From Phoenix dactylifera (lineage: Eukaryota > Streptophyta > Magnoliopsida > Arecales > Arecaceae), in NCBI RefSeq assembly GCF_009389715.1, contig NW_024067836.1:320001-384000 (forward strand): a DNA stretch of 64,000 nt, given 5' to 3'. The notes below the pieces were generated by a model, which saw only the letters and a list, made by a program, of their open reading frames with translations, was not told the origin of the DNA and made no database searches. A program made the translations under genes and the position numbers. Below, one piece after another: positions 20,565-31,867 of this stretch (positions within the stretch are counted from its first letter, which is position 1; every line of letters begins with the position of its first letter).

Positions 20565-23002
20565 TGATAAGTGCTAAATAATGCATAAATTAATATCTTA
20601 TTCATAGCACTTATCATTATTTTAATTCACATATTTTGTAAATTCAACTAAAAATTTGTGTTACATTCATCATTGCATTTTAATTAGAAATAATTCAAGT
20701 TTGATTATTTTTATCGATCAAATCTAATCTATGCAGGTCGAGTCAAGCTCAATAAGATAAAACCTAAACCTACACTGCATCATTTCATAATTTCACATCC
20801 TCCGGAGTCGACTCCAAGAACTTTCTTCCAAAACCCAGCGATTCCCATTAATTCCCATCTTCACCTAATTCTCTTCCCACACTTTTTAATCATTTATTTC
20901 TCGGATCTCAAAGTAAATCATCTATTCATCTATAATTGCACAGATCTCAGAGGAATCTAGTCATTGGCCTCTTTCCAGCCGAATAGGATTAATTCCTATC
21001 TTCAAAATAGAGCCAAGACCCCCTCCTCCGCATGATCCCAACGTCCCACACTCCTTTATTCCTCCCGCTAGATCCCCTCCACGGGATAAAGCCCAGGAAT
21101 CCAACGTCCCACGAACAGAACCAAGTTCGCTCCCATCCTTATCCCATCAGCTCATCTTCCTCTGCTTCAGCAAAATCCCAACAGCTTCCGAACCAAACCA
21201 TCTCTCAGCCGTATCCTTTCCGTGATCAACTCTTCGCATCTCCTGCTCCGAGATTCTTCCCAACGTTCGGATCAAAGCCCCAACAACTTCCTCCCAGCCG
21301 AATCCAAACCTCCACGTCCGCAGCTTCATCCTCCCAAGCTTCACGGGAATAGAACCAGGATCTCCTTCCACGTCCGTTTCTCCAGCTTCATCTTTCCAAG
21401 ATCCCAACTTCCCATCCCCTGTTTCACGTACATCCTTTTCCGTGAGTTCATCCCAGTTCCCCTTCTTCTGTGATCCAACTCCAGCCTCCGAGATCCTCTC
21501 AAGCCAATCCAGTATCCAGTGTCTTCCCTCTTCTGAACCAACCTAGCCTCCCTCGGAATCACCTCTTCATCTCCCACGGATCATTCATTTCGGGATTTCC
21601 TCCCAGCCGCAACCAGCTATCTCCCAGCTGTCCCAAATCCCATCTTTTCCGCGATCGAGTTCATCTTCCCTTCATTTCGTTTAGCATCCATCTTCATTCC
21701 ATCAACCGCATTCAACCCATAATGCAACTCCATCCTCCCGAGCCTCACGGACCAGCAAACAAGGCATCTAAGCTTATTCTCCCCTGTTCCGGATTACTTA
21801 ACATCCGTTCCCAACCGTGAGCTTCATCCAAACTCCCGGATTAATCTCAACCTCTCTCGCAGCCGGATATCTCATGTCCAGCTGGGATGAGCATCACGAA
21901 CGGATCTTAGCCTTTCAGCCGAAGCATTTCAGTTCATCCAACGCTCTCCACATCTTCCCCTGCTTCGGAACAAACTCCCAGTTCACCTTATCTTCACCCA
22001 CGGGATAAACTCAAATCCCAGCTTCTCTTCCAGTTCGATCCCATGAAATCGCTAACGTCTCAGCTCGTCTTCCCACGCGTCCGGCTTCACGCGTCTTCTC
22101 CTTTGATCCAAACCACAGCAGTCGCTTGATCCCAACGGCAAAGGGTTCATCCTTATCTACATTCGAAACAGAGAGAGGAGTTGCAGCCTATAAAAGGGCC
22201 ACGCATGAAACAGAGAAGGCATTCCTCCTCTTCCCCACCAGGGGAGGGGACTGCCCCCTTTCTCCCACCGATCTCTTCTCAGGAGGGAATACCAGAGAAA
22301 TAAAAAAGGAATCAGGAGAGGAAGGGAGGAAGGAATCAGGAAAGGAAGGGAGGAAGAAGATGGAAGCTCTTCGTGCTGCTGCTATCGTCCACAACTATAT
22401 GCAGGGCTGATTTCTTCTCTTTAGGGCTGGATGCAGCCCTAACAAAAGGACACGGGTTTTATATTTTATTTTATGTTCTTGGAGTTGTATGAACTTATTG
22501 TTTTTAATGGGAATCTTCTTTTGAATCATATTTAATTTCTGTGATTTTAAGTATGATGTTCGTACAACTGTTCTTCATGATCACTAGGTAAATATAAGAT
22601 AGTCCATGCTTAGGGAAGATGCGATGTGCTACCACCTTAGATTAGGGTAGACATTTCATGCCAACCGAAGATGGATTATGCCCAAATTACTTTTGTGAAT
22701 TTTTTATTTAAATGCTTATTAAGCTTGTAGCCAATTTGCATGTTTATCCAAGAATAAATTAAAATATAAATAACCCTTGTTTCGATGTTAGTGGTGAATT
22801 CCTTGCCCTAGGTTCTCCCAAACTGATATCCTTTTAATTGCATTTCTTATTAAATTTCTGAGTTTAATTTTCTTCACAAACTTTTTCTTTTAAATATTTT
22901 TTTTTAAAGAAAACAACTATACCCCAATCCCTGTGGATCGATACCCGTAATCACTATCCTACCAGATACGTGCTATTGCGTGGTCTTTAAAGTTGACTAT
23001 CA
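20565..23002 (+). mobile_element. Solo LTR (Ty3/gypsy type) inserted in gypsy B pol
   Basis: Begins TGATAAGTGC, ends GACTATCA, and is flanked by perfect 5-bp repeats GGAGG (20560-20564 and 23003-23007). Removing it and one GGAGG rejoins the pol frame. No internal domain, PBS or PPT is present, so it is a solo LTR left by LTR-LTR recombination. Orientation is plus, shown by a TATA box (TATAAAAG, 22189-22196), a pyrimidine-rich upstream part (20800-22100) and the U5 motif CCCTGTGGATCGA at 22929-22941. A hairpin-forming inverted repeat (TGATAAGTGCTA with TAGCACTTATCA) lies in its first 55 bases. Open frames in this stretch are chance. Confidence 0.92.
22189..22196 (+). promoter_or_regulatory. 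TATA box of the solo LTR
   Basis: TATAAAAG followed by GGCC, downstream of a pyrimidine-rich U3-like tract and upstream of AT-rich U5-like sequence. Confidence 0.6.
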
Positions 23003-23497
23003 GGAGGTGATAGAAAATAATTGTTCATCTGGAAAATCATCACGAATCGGTGGTGTATCTATAGTACCCTCAAACATTAGCCTTGAGAGGTGATCAGCCA
23101 CCCCATTCTCTACACCCTTCTTGTCCTTGATGGTTAGATTAAATTCCTGCAAAGGCAAGATCCATCTAATTAATCGCGCCTTAGCATCCTTCTTTACGAG
23201 AAGGTACTTAAGGGCTGCATGATTAGTAAAAATTGTAATAGGCGAGCCAATCAAATAAGCACGGAATTTATCTAATGCAAATACTATAGCTAATAGTTCT
23301 TTTTTAGTAGTAGAATAATTCATTTGAGCACTATTTAAAGTCCTACTAGCATAATAAATGACAAAGAGCTTTCTCTCTCTCCGTTGACCTAAGACAGCCC
23401 CTACTGCGTAGTCACTTGCATCACACATAATTTCAAAAGGTAAACTCCAATCTGGTGGCTGCATTATGGGAGCTGAAGTGAGCTTCCCAATGAGCAT
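23003..23497 (-). pseudogene. Gypsy B RNase H
   Basis: Degrades the RNA strand during reverse transcription. EIMCDASDYAVGAVLGQRRE carries the first catalytic Asp and TTKKELLAIVFALDKFRAYL the Glu. The position normally read TDHAALKYLL is TNHAALKYLL, so a catalytic Asp has become Asn (G to A on the coding strand). LIRWILPLQEF and the linker ADHLSRL follow. The frame is separated from the reverse transcriptase by one stop (about 23498). Confidence 0.9.
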
Positions 23498-24823
23498 TTA
23501 GAATGCCCCTTGGCACTCTTGTGTCCATTCAAATGGGGTATCCTTAACTAGAAGGTTACACAATGGTCTAGATATGGCAGAAAAATTCTGGATAAACCTC
23601 CTATAGAAACCAACATGACCAAGGAATGATCTAACATCCTTCACAGTCTTAGGTGTGGGCAACTTAGAGATCAACTCAATTTTGGATTGATCAACCTCTA
23701 TTCCCCTAGAGGAAACAATATGGCCCAAAACAATACCTGAAGGCACCATAAAATAGCATTTTTTCCAATTCAATACAAGACCTTTTTCTTTGCAACGAGC
23801 TAGAACCCTTTTTAAATTAAACAAACATACATCAAAGGAGTCACCAAAAACAGTCAAGTCATCCATAAACACCTCCATGCAATTCTCAACCATATCACTA
23901 AAAATACTCATCATGCACCATTGAAAGGTAGCTGGAGCATTACACAAACCAAATGGCATACGACGAAATGCATAAGTTCCAAAGGGACATGTAAAAGTGG
24001 TCTTATCTTGGTCCTCTAAAGCAATTTCAATTTGATAAAAACCAGAATAACCATCTAAAAAACAATAAAAGGGATGACCAGCTACATGCTCTAAGATTTG
24101 GTCGATGAATGGAAGGGGAAAATGATCTTTGCGAGTGGTAGCATTTAACTTCCTATAATCAATGCGCATGCGCCACCCGATTACTACTTTGGTAGGGACT
24201 AATTCTCGTACATCATTCTTCACTACTATGACACCTGACTTTTTAGGAACTACCTGCATAGGGCTAACCCACTTGCTATCGGCAATTGGGTAAATAATAC
24301 CCGTATCTAACAATTTTAAGACTTCATTTTTTATAACTTCTTTCATGGTAGGGTTTAGCCTACGTTGGGGGTCTCTACGAGGGTTAGCTCCCTCCTCCAA
24401 GTGAATCCTATGAGAACAAATTAAAGGGCTGATGCCTTTAATGTCGGCCATGGTCCATCCAAGTGCAGATTTATGCTCATTCAAAGTTGTGAGTAATTTT
24501 TCACCTTGTGATGCACTTAAGTCAGAAGAAATTCTTACAGAAAAGGTATCACCTGGACCAAGAAATGCATGTTTCAAACCCTTAGGCAGTGGCTTTAACT
24601 CGACTTTTGGGGCTTCAATGGTAGATGGCTTCGGTTGTTCTCGCATCAAAGGCAGCTCCTCAAATCTTGGTTGCCATGTACTTGTCCCATAATCCTGAGA
24701 TGAATCAAAAACAGCACAAATATTAGTAACATCATTAGAGTCAAATGTGCTATCAAACCCAGAATTAATAAGAAAATATTCAAGAGGATCGGGGTCATGT
24801 TTTGTGATGGCTTCCTCTTGCAT
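23498..24823 (-). pseudogene. Gypsy B reverse transcriptase
   Basis: Copies element RNA into cDNA. In order: linker (LKPLPKGLKHAFLGPGDTF), ALGWTMADIKGISPLICSHR, RLNPTMKEVIKNEVLKLLDT, GIIYPIADSKWVSPMQVVPK, WRMRIDYRKLNATTRKDHFP, LDGYSGFYQIEIALEDQDKT, TYAFRRMPFGLCNAPATFQW, the catalytic FMDD (EVFMDDLTVFG) and FLGHVGFYRRFIQNFS. The domain is nearly complete, 441 codons without a stop. Flanking stops on both sides break the polyprotein. Confidence 0.93.
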
Positions 24824-24865
24824 AAGTATGTTTATCAGGTAAGTTTGGTGACACTCATCGTCCTC

Positions 24866-25786
24866 CTATGGCTGTTTGCTTATGTGGAAGATATTGACCT
24901 CAAGGGTCATATGCCCAAAGGACAACTTCATCAACCCATTTCTACAATTAATAAGAGCATTAGCGGTGGCAAGAAAAGGTCTACCTAAAATAATGGGGAT
25001 TTTTGATTCAGAAATAACAACAGAGTGTGTGTCTAGAATCAAGAAATCAATAGGATAGTAAAATTTATCAACTTGAATTAACACATCCTCAACTATCCCC
25101 CTTGGTATCTTTACTGACCGATCAGCTAACTGTAAGACCACAGAGGTGGGTTTGATCTCTCCTAATCCCAATTGCAAGTAAACAGAATAAGGCATGAAAT
25201 TGACACTAGCTCCCAAATCAAGTAAGGCCTGTGCAAACTCATGATTCCCAATAATACAAGAAATTGTGGGGCATCCTGGGTCCTTATACTTTGGTGGGAT
25301 TCTCTGTTCAATCAAAGCACTTACTTGTTCCGTCGGAAAATCTGTTTTCTTAACATGGTGTTTTCTTTTTACAGTGCACAAATCTTTAAGGACCTTTGCA
25401 TAAGTTGGAACCTGTTTTATCGCATGTAACAAAGGAAGATTAATTTTTACTTGCCTTAGGTTCTCTAGGATCTCGCCACTATGGTCCATAACTCTTGAGG
25501 TAGACTTGAGAGCTTGAGGAAAGGGCACTCTAACTGGACTCTTCACTATCTCTTCCTCTCTTGGAACATCAACTACATCACTACTCAACTTCTCTTGTGT
25601 GTCCTTAGGCTTGGGAACCTTTTCTATAACCTTACCACTTCGAGTAGTTATGGGATTAACCTCCTTAAGATCTTGCCTATCAGGGTTAGAAGTTTGGGCC
25701 ATATGCTGACCTTGGGGATTGGGTTGAGCTTGGGATAGAAATTTTCCTCGCTCATTTACGGTTAAAGCACTAATCAACTTAGACAC
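24866..25786 (-). pseudogene. Gypsy B aspartic protease region
   Basis: Retropepsin-like protease that would process the polyprotein. YAKVLKDLCTVKRK and PPKYKDPGCPTISCIIG lead to the active-site motif LLDLGASVNFMPYSVY, then LGEIKPTSVVLQLADRSVK, YPIDFLILDT, and the flap/C-terminal IILGRPFLATANALINCRNG. Stops separate it from gag (near 25790, 25955, 25975) and from the reverse transcriptase (near 24865). The same motif series is present in gypsy D at 49797-50400. Confidence 0.92.
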
Positions 25787-25978
25787 TTAATTCCTAATCT
25801 CTTTATTTTCCTCAACCACCTGAGTAATCATTGATTCAAACTTCTGGTTTGTCTTATTCTGAGCCTCAATAAAAGCATGTAATGTGTCCTCTAAAGGATT
25901 CCTAGAAGATGGGGCATGGTATGGAGGTGTAGAATAAGCTCTAGGCAGTTGTGGTTGTGCAGGATGTTACGGGTCAGA

Positions 25979-26988
25979 TTTTCAACTAAAGTTAGGATGG
26001 TTCCTCCAACCAGGATTATAGGTATTTGAAAAGGGTGTAAAAGGCTTCTTGTACATACCTAGGGCATTACAATGTTCCTCATACACACCCCTCATTTCAG
26101 CAAATGTGGGACAATCCTGAGCTAGGTGATCCACTCCACCACACACAAAATAGGGTCCATGGGACTCAACATGAGAAACAGTATGTGTAACCTTTGCATC
26201 CTTTGTTTTTAAGGCCTCTAACTCCCTAGTCAGAATCTCTATCTGGGCCTTGAGATTATCCTCCTCTCTAGGATGGTAAATTCCTCCACTAGAAGGAGTA
26301 GTTGTAGGTCGTGACCTACTAATACTATCAGTCGCACTAGGTCCTATCCAAGTATAAGCTTTCTCAGCTAGGTCATTCAGGTACTCTATGGTCTCATCTG
26401 GATTTTTCTGCAAGAACTCACCATTACACATCATCTCTACAAATTGGCGCTCTCTAGGTGTAAGTCCCTCATAAAAGTAACTAACTAAATGCCAACTCTC
26501 ATAGCCGTGATGAGGACACAAGTTCAACAAGTCTTTAAACCTCTCCCACACCTGATACAAAATCTCACTATCCTTTTGTGCAAAGGTTGAAATCTGTCTC
26601 TTCAAACCACTAGCCTTATGGTGGGGGAAGTATTTGTTAAAGAAAACCTGTGTCATCTCATCCCAAGATCCTATTGACCGCGGTCTCAGTGAATACAACC
26701 AACTTTTTGCTCTATCTTTCAGAGAAAATGGAAAAACTTAAGTCTAGCTACATCTATTGTATCGGGTTGACTATGAAAAGTCGCCACTACCTCCTCAAAC
26801 TCTCTCATGTGCACGTAAGGATTTTCATTCTCTAAACCATGAAAGGTAGGAAGTAACTGTATCATTCCTGGTTTAAAATCCTGTTGTGGGGCATTGGGTG
26901 GAAACATAATGCATGACGGTGTGGCTGTGCGTGTAGGATGGAGATAGTCCTAGAGAGTCCTAATGGGCTGATCTTTGTGATTGCTCAT
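25979..26988 (-). pseudogene. Gypsy B gag (frameshifted)
   Basis: Nucleocapsid/capsid precursor. The likely start is at 26988 (MSNHKDQPIRTL), with an early TAG near 26955. FKPGMIQLLPTFHGLENENP and HMREFEEVVATFHSQPDT lead to a one-base deletion in a T run (about 26745), after which SLRPRSIGSWDEMTQVFFNK, FPHHKASGLKRQISTFAQKD, WERFKDLLNLCPHHGYESWH and YFYEGLTPRERQFVE form the retrotransposon gag domain. A zinc-knuckle-like CGGVDHLAQDC follows near residue 215 of the second part. The C-terminal extension has further stops at TGG and CAA positions. Confidence 0.92.
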
Positions 26989-27098
26989 GGTGTTTGAATT
27001 AGATGGCGTACCAGGCAAATTCACAAAAAAAGTGTCAGGTTCTAATTCCGGTCTCCTTGCAAATCTACCTAACACGTTTCTATGCCTACGCATGCAAC

Positions 27099-27101
<3 letters not shown>

Positions 27102-27138
<37 letters not shown>
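27102..27138. repeat. (TA)n microsatellite in the gypsy B leader
   Basis: An uninterrupted TA run of about 36 bases between gag and PBS. The YIYIY frames read from it are chance. Confidence 0.95.
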
Positions 27139-27139
<1 letters not shown>

Positions 27140-27276
27140 CACAATCAAATCAAAACTATGAATGAAATAAACTGAAAACAAAAAGCAAGAGAAAAAAAAG
27201 AAGAAGGAACGAGGTTACCGCTTTGATGAATTAATTCAGCAAATCTATTCTTTGAAGCGCTTCTTGTACCGTTCTT

Positions 27277-27292
27277 CCCGGCAACGACGCCA
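27277..27292 (-). other. Primer-binding site of gypsy B (tRNA-Asp-like)
   Basis: Minus strand TGGCGTCGTTGCCGGG begins five bases after the 5' LTR. It matches the 3' end of plant tRNA-Asp (TGGCGCCGTTGCCGGG) except for one base, as used by Athila-like elements. Confidence 0.8.
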
Positions 27293-27297
27293 AAATT

Positions 27298-28644
27298 TGA
27301 TTACGCCCAAAGAATAATGCGGCTATCGCAGTATATATTGGGGTGTCGATTCCACAAGGAGAAGGTAGAAATACTAAAAGAAACTACAAAACTAAGGAGA
27401 AATATCAAAGCAGTAAAATGTGATATGAATGTTCAAAAGTAAATTGATAATTAGATTATAGTAGTAAAAAGATATGACCAGAATTAATGGCAGCAAAACA
27501 TCGGGAATTCCTCACTTGAATCAGGTAATTCTATTCATATTTGATCCATTGATTAACTCAATTAGAGATCATAGCACCAGATTCTCTAATTGAAAGATAT
27601 AGCATTACAATCAAAATATTTAGTGGTAATTCTAGAAAATCATTCACCTCTTTTAAAACCAACGATTGCTATCCTATTAGACTCAGATTTAAAGACAAAA
27701 ATATATCCAATGGCAATATTTCAGCAAAAAATCATACTAATTAGATAAACAATCAAATCTTGATATAATCAAGCACCTCAACAATTCTATAGAAAAAGAT
27801 ATGGCTGAATCTATGAAAAGAATCAGTTCAAGATTATCTCAACACAAGAAAAGATCTATTGATGAGAGATGATAAACAAGAATTGTATCAACATGAGAAT
27901 CTATTACATAGATCAAATATAAATAAAACTACCATCATCCAAGTGAGTTCATCCCTAGCTTCACCAAAGAATTAGCTCTTCATGAATTTGTAGCTCCTCT
28001 TGATAATTTCTTGTAATGCAGCCTTTTCTCCCTCAGAACGGCGTGTTCCTCCAAGTATATATATGGTTTTGGGGCTAAAAACCCTAGGAAACACGACTTA
28101 GATACCTTTGCATGCGTTTTTTCGACTTTACCCTCGAGCACCAACGTCAGTATGAAGTTCAGGAGGCTCTCCAGATCGCATCTGATCTCCAAATTTTGCA
28201 ATCTTGTAGTCAGTACCCTAGAAGTCTAGTTTCCAACAAAATTTGAATCATCTCAATTGGACTTCTGTAGCTCCTGAAATCATCGAAATACTACACAAAG
28301 GTTTGATCTATCAGGGCCCAAACTGGCGGTTTAGGGAAACCTAATTTTGCAACCTCATAACTTTCTCTCTGGAGCTCCAATTGACCTGATTCTTGATGCA
28401 TATGAAACCTCAACATATCTACTTCATCCTCACCAAGTTTCATTTCATTCGGACTACAATGGGATATTCAATCTCCTTAACTCCATTCCTACAATAAAAT
28501 TACCAAAATCAATTAAGATTTGGACACTTTGTGAAGTAAAGCTCAGATTAGAAAAATATCATAAAAATACCCAAATCATGCTTAAGTCTTAACAATTTAG
28601 CCTAAAGTGGTAGTGTTAAAAGGTACATTTTCATGCACCTATCA
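27298..28644 (-). repeat. 5' LTR of gypsy B
   Basis: 1347 bp, TG to CA. A TATA-like CATATATATACTTGG lies at about 28051-28065 on the minus strand. The U5 motif CCTTGTGGAATCGA is at 27346-27359, about 48 bases from the LTR end. Confidence 0.93.
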
Positions 28645-29198
28645 GCTGTCAATAAGGCTTGTCAGTTCATGCATAATCCTACTGAACCCGCTGGACCGCC
28701 GTCAAGCGCATTCTCCGTTATCTGAAGCACACAGTTGATTATGGCATTTACATTCATCTCAGCAAAATTTTTACCTTGCATGCTTATTCTGATGTAGACT
28801 GGGCCGGTTGTCCAGATGATGGAAAATCCACCAGTGGATACTCTATCTTCTTAGGGCCCAATCTCATCTCTTGGTGCTCTAAGAAGCAGACTATTGTTAC
28901 TTGTTCTAGTACAAAAGCCAAGTATAGGGCCCTTGCCCACACCACGGCGGAGATTACCTGGCTTCAAACACTTCTCAAGGAACTTGATGTTTTTCTCCCC
29001 TCCTCACCAGTGTTATGGTGTGACAACATTGGAGCAACTTATGTTACTACTAACCTCATCTTTCATGCTGGAATGAAGCATGTGGAAATTGACTTTCACT
29101 TTGAACAGGAGAAAGTTGCTCGATGTGATCTTGAAGTTCGGTTCCTTTCAAGAAAGGACCAGCTGGCCGATGTTCTTACCAAGCCAATTGTTTCCACC
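28645..29198 (+). pseudogene. Copia A, piece 2 of 3: RNase H domain
   Basis: Continues copia A after gypsy B: AVNKACQFMHNPTEPA, then after a frameshift AYSDVDWAGCPDDGKSTSGY, LISWCSKKQTIVTCSSTKAK, TAEITWLQTLLKELDV, VLWCDNIGATYVTTN, KHVEIDFHFEQEKV and KDQLADVLTKPIVST. This is a near-complete copia RNase H. The sequence is cut at CCACC (29194-29198) by copia C and continues at 56459. Confidence 0.93.
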
Positions 29199-31335
29199 TG
29201 TTAGCTTCCCTCATATGCCATGAAAATTTCAAAATAATTTTCAGATTGCAGCGGAAAAACATATGCGGGATCCGTTCATCGCATGAACGTGATTTAAAAC
29301 CTTTCGTTTGTAGATAGATTAGAATTAAATTATTTTAAACCATTTTAAAATCATTAAGAAGATCAGATCTTCACCTTGTGCGGGTAGATGGTCTCCACAA
29401 ATTTGATTCACGTGGTATTTGATGAAGGCTCAGTGGAAGCCGCACACGTGTCCGGCCTCTACGGGTATCCACACGAAGTAGTGAGTCGATCGAAGCCTTT
29501 GGATCTCCCCGGGGTGCTAGCTCCTTTGCAGAGATGGCTTTAGATGGCTGATATCCTCTCCTTTGAATCAACCTTTGATTGCCTTGAGAGGAAAAAGAAG
29601 AAGGAAGAATCTAGGAAGAAGAAAACAAGGCCTTTCACAACCTTTTCTTTTTCCTTGCACTAGAACCAAGAGGAGGAGGAAGAGGGCCACGCCAAGCTTC
29701 TTTTCTTTCCTTCTCTCTTGCGGCTGATAGGAGGAATAAGAGGGGGATGTTGCTACCGTGATGCACAAGAAGAAAGGATAAGAGGAGGGGCCGAACCCCT
29801 CCTCCTTTTAGCTTTACATGAGATAAGGATGAGCTCCTATTTTTAAGGAGCTCATCCTTATCATCTTAATACGGCAGCAAGGAGGGGCTTACGCCCCTCC
29901 TTTTTCTTCCACGCTCTTCCCAAAGGGAGGGGCGTGGGCCCCTCCCTCTAGTCCATTTAAATCAGCCCCCACTTAATCAAATTAAGTGGGGAGGATTGGG
30001 TTCAATACTTGGGTTCAATTCTATTCCAAATAGAATTAGGTGCATGCATTTCCTTTTATTCCAAATCCTAATCCAATTAGGATTTAATTGAACCATGACT
30101 CTATTGAACTCTTCAATCCTAATCCAATTAGGAGTCATAAAATTAATTAGATTAAATTTAAAATTAATTAGGACTTTAGAAATCCTATTCCAAGTAGGAC
30201 TCTAATTTAATTTGAAATTCTAATCCAATTAGGACTTCATGAATTCCATTCCAAGTAGGACTCATGATCAAGTCCAATTAATTAAATCCAATTAATTAAA
30301 TTAAATTGCAATCCGATTGCAATTAATCCTTCCTCTTACCACTAACTCTTAGCGGGTTTTCATTTATCAATCTAATTGATTATTTGTGATTTCTAATCAC
30401 ATTCAACTATCAGATCGGTCAATACCTCTAATGTGTGTGACCCCATAGGTTCTATTCTGACTGGTAGTGAGATATATTGCGATCTCTATCACAATATCAT
30501 TGAAAACTTCTTTCAATGGGTTGAAACAATTTCAACTCAGCTCACCAGGGATTATCGACCATCAAGATGATCCCCGTGAGTCTCACCATCCACCAGTGAC
30601 ACCTAGCAGTATGTAGTGGCTACCCAGCAGAATAGAATGATGAACCTCTAGGTGCAGTTATCGTATGATACAGTCCTTCTATCGTGGATCCCTACAGACC
30701 AGAGGTCATGAATAACTCGTCAAATTCCGTCGTCTGTCATATGTCTAGATTTATTCGACTTGAGTTCGATAGTGAAAAACTCTTTCTCCACTTTATATTA
30801 CTGCCCTGGCCAAGGTCTTAGAACTCAGTCTAATAAATCACATAGGATCACTCCTCTTCTATCAAGGTCGATAGATTCCATGTAAGTGCATACCCTACTC
30901 CTACAGTGAACTTACTGCAGCCAATCTACACTACAAGGACACATATGGCTAGAGCCATGTATACGTATAGTCAAACTACAATAACCTCACTGTGAGTAAC
31001 CGAAGCACCGTAGGTCAAAGGACCAGTCATACTACTGCAACATCAAGTAAGTCACTGACGAGTGGATAGACATCCAAGTGACTTCTTGTCTTGGTCACGC
31101 TCAGTACCCTTGTTCTCTAACAAGCACCTGCACTCTCACTTCAGTGTCCCTACACTGTGGACTCGAGTCTCGTCCATCCATAAGAAAAGCAATCTGTGCA
31201 CTGATCGGATCGATCACCGTCCTCGTGATGATTCATTGATCAGGAGCATTTAGAAATTAATCACTAATGATACATGGCTCAAATTCTCAACTCTTGAAAG
31301 ACACTAAGACTTGATTATACAATATTAAGTCCATA
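29199..31335 (-). repeat. Long copia LTR segment in reverse orientation (left end of copia C)
   Basis: Read on the minus strand the 3' end is TTTTTCCGCTGCAATCTG through GGGAAGCTAACA, preceded by CGCACAAGGTGAAGATCTG and, further up, the GC-rich stretch GGGAGGGGC with a Lys/Leu-poor hinterland. This is the layout of Angela/Tork-type copia LTR U5 regions. Alternating ATTAGGA/TCCTAAT words at 30010-30260 form decayed short repeats. The U3 start of this LTR is missing here. The right limit is approximate; the open frames are chance. Confidence 0.65.
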
Positions 31336-31867
31336 GATCTTCCACCGTAGTAGAGCTGCTAAGGTCTTTTCGGTGTTGATTTGTCTCGGCTGGACACAGT
31401 GGGCAAGTTGCATCGGAGGACTGGACCTCTCTATTAGACATGAGATGTTGTGGGGGTAAAGGTGGGGTTGGGCACCAATAACTGTTAGGTGAGGACCGAA
31501 TGACGACTTTATTTCTGCGGTTATACGGTGGGTCTGACTTAACTAAGTAATGGGGCCAATAACTGTTAAGTGAGGTCTTCATGACTTAGAGACCAAGTAC
31601 CACTGCAATATGCTTGAGAAGCATTGTACAAGAGTTATACACTCATCCATTTATATGTCACCAATAACTGTTAGGTGAGGCGGCATGTAAATCGGTGAGA
31701 CCGCAGTACCCACTAGAAATCCTGGTCGCGTAGGGTTTTCGTTTCTCCATCAGGAGAGTATGAGGGATTCGAGAAAATAGTGGAAGCATATTTGTTTTAA
31801 AAAACCCTAAAACAAATAGAGTTCAAGTACAAAGTCTAACTAGAATCTTTACTCTCTACAGATCACA
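31336..31867 (+). other. Leader of copia C with three copies of a 20-bp motif
   Basis: CCAATAACTGTTAGGTGAGG occurs at 31475-31494 and 31661-31680 and with one change (TTAAG) at 31556-31575. The rest is untranslated leader ending at the gag ATG at 31868 (context CACAATGTC). Confidence 0.75.

Larger units (their letters stand above)
15172..28644 (-). mobile_element. Gypsy B: Athila-like Ty3/gypsy retrotransposon with nested insertions
   Basis: Read on the minus strand: 5' LTR 28644-27298, PBS, gag, protease, reverse transcriptase, RNase H, [solo LTR], integrase, non-coding 3' part, PPT, 3' LTR 17412-15172. TSDs are GCTAT (15167-15171) and GCTGT (28645-28649), one substitution apart. Both LTRs run from TG to CA on either strand. 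Without the 894-bp organelle insertion both LTRs are exactly 1347 bp. The LTRs differ visibly at several percent of sites, so the element is older than D and E. All proteins are broken. Athila-like placement rests on the gag and protease sequence and the tRNA-Asp-like PBS; no envelope-like frame is seen after integrase. Confidence 0.93.

Noticed and set aside
21032-22410. Pro/Ser-rich open frames
   Set aside because: They fall inside the solo LTR in a pyrimidine-rich U3-like tract. Low complexity explains the lack of stops.
27102-27138. Open frames with Tyr-Ile repeats
   Set aside because: Direct translation of a (TA)n microsatellite.
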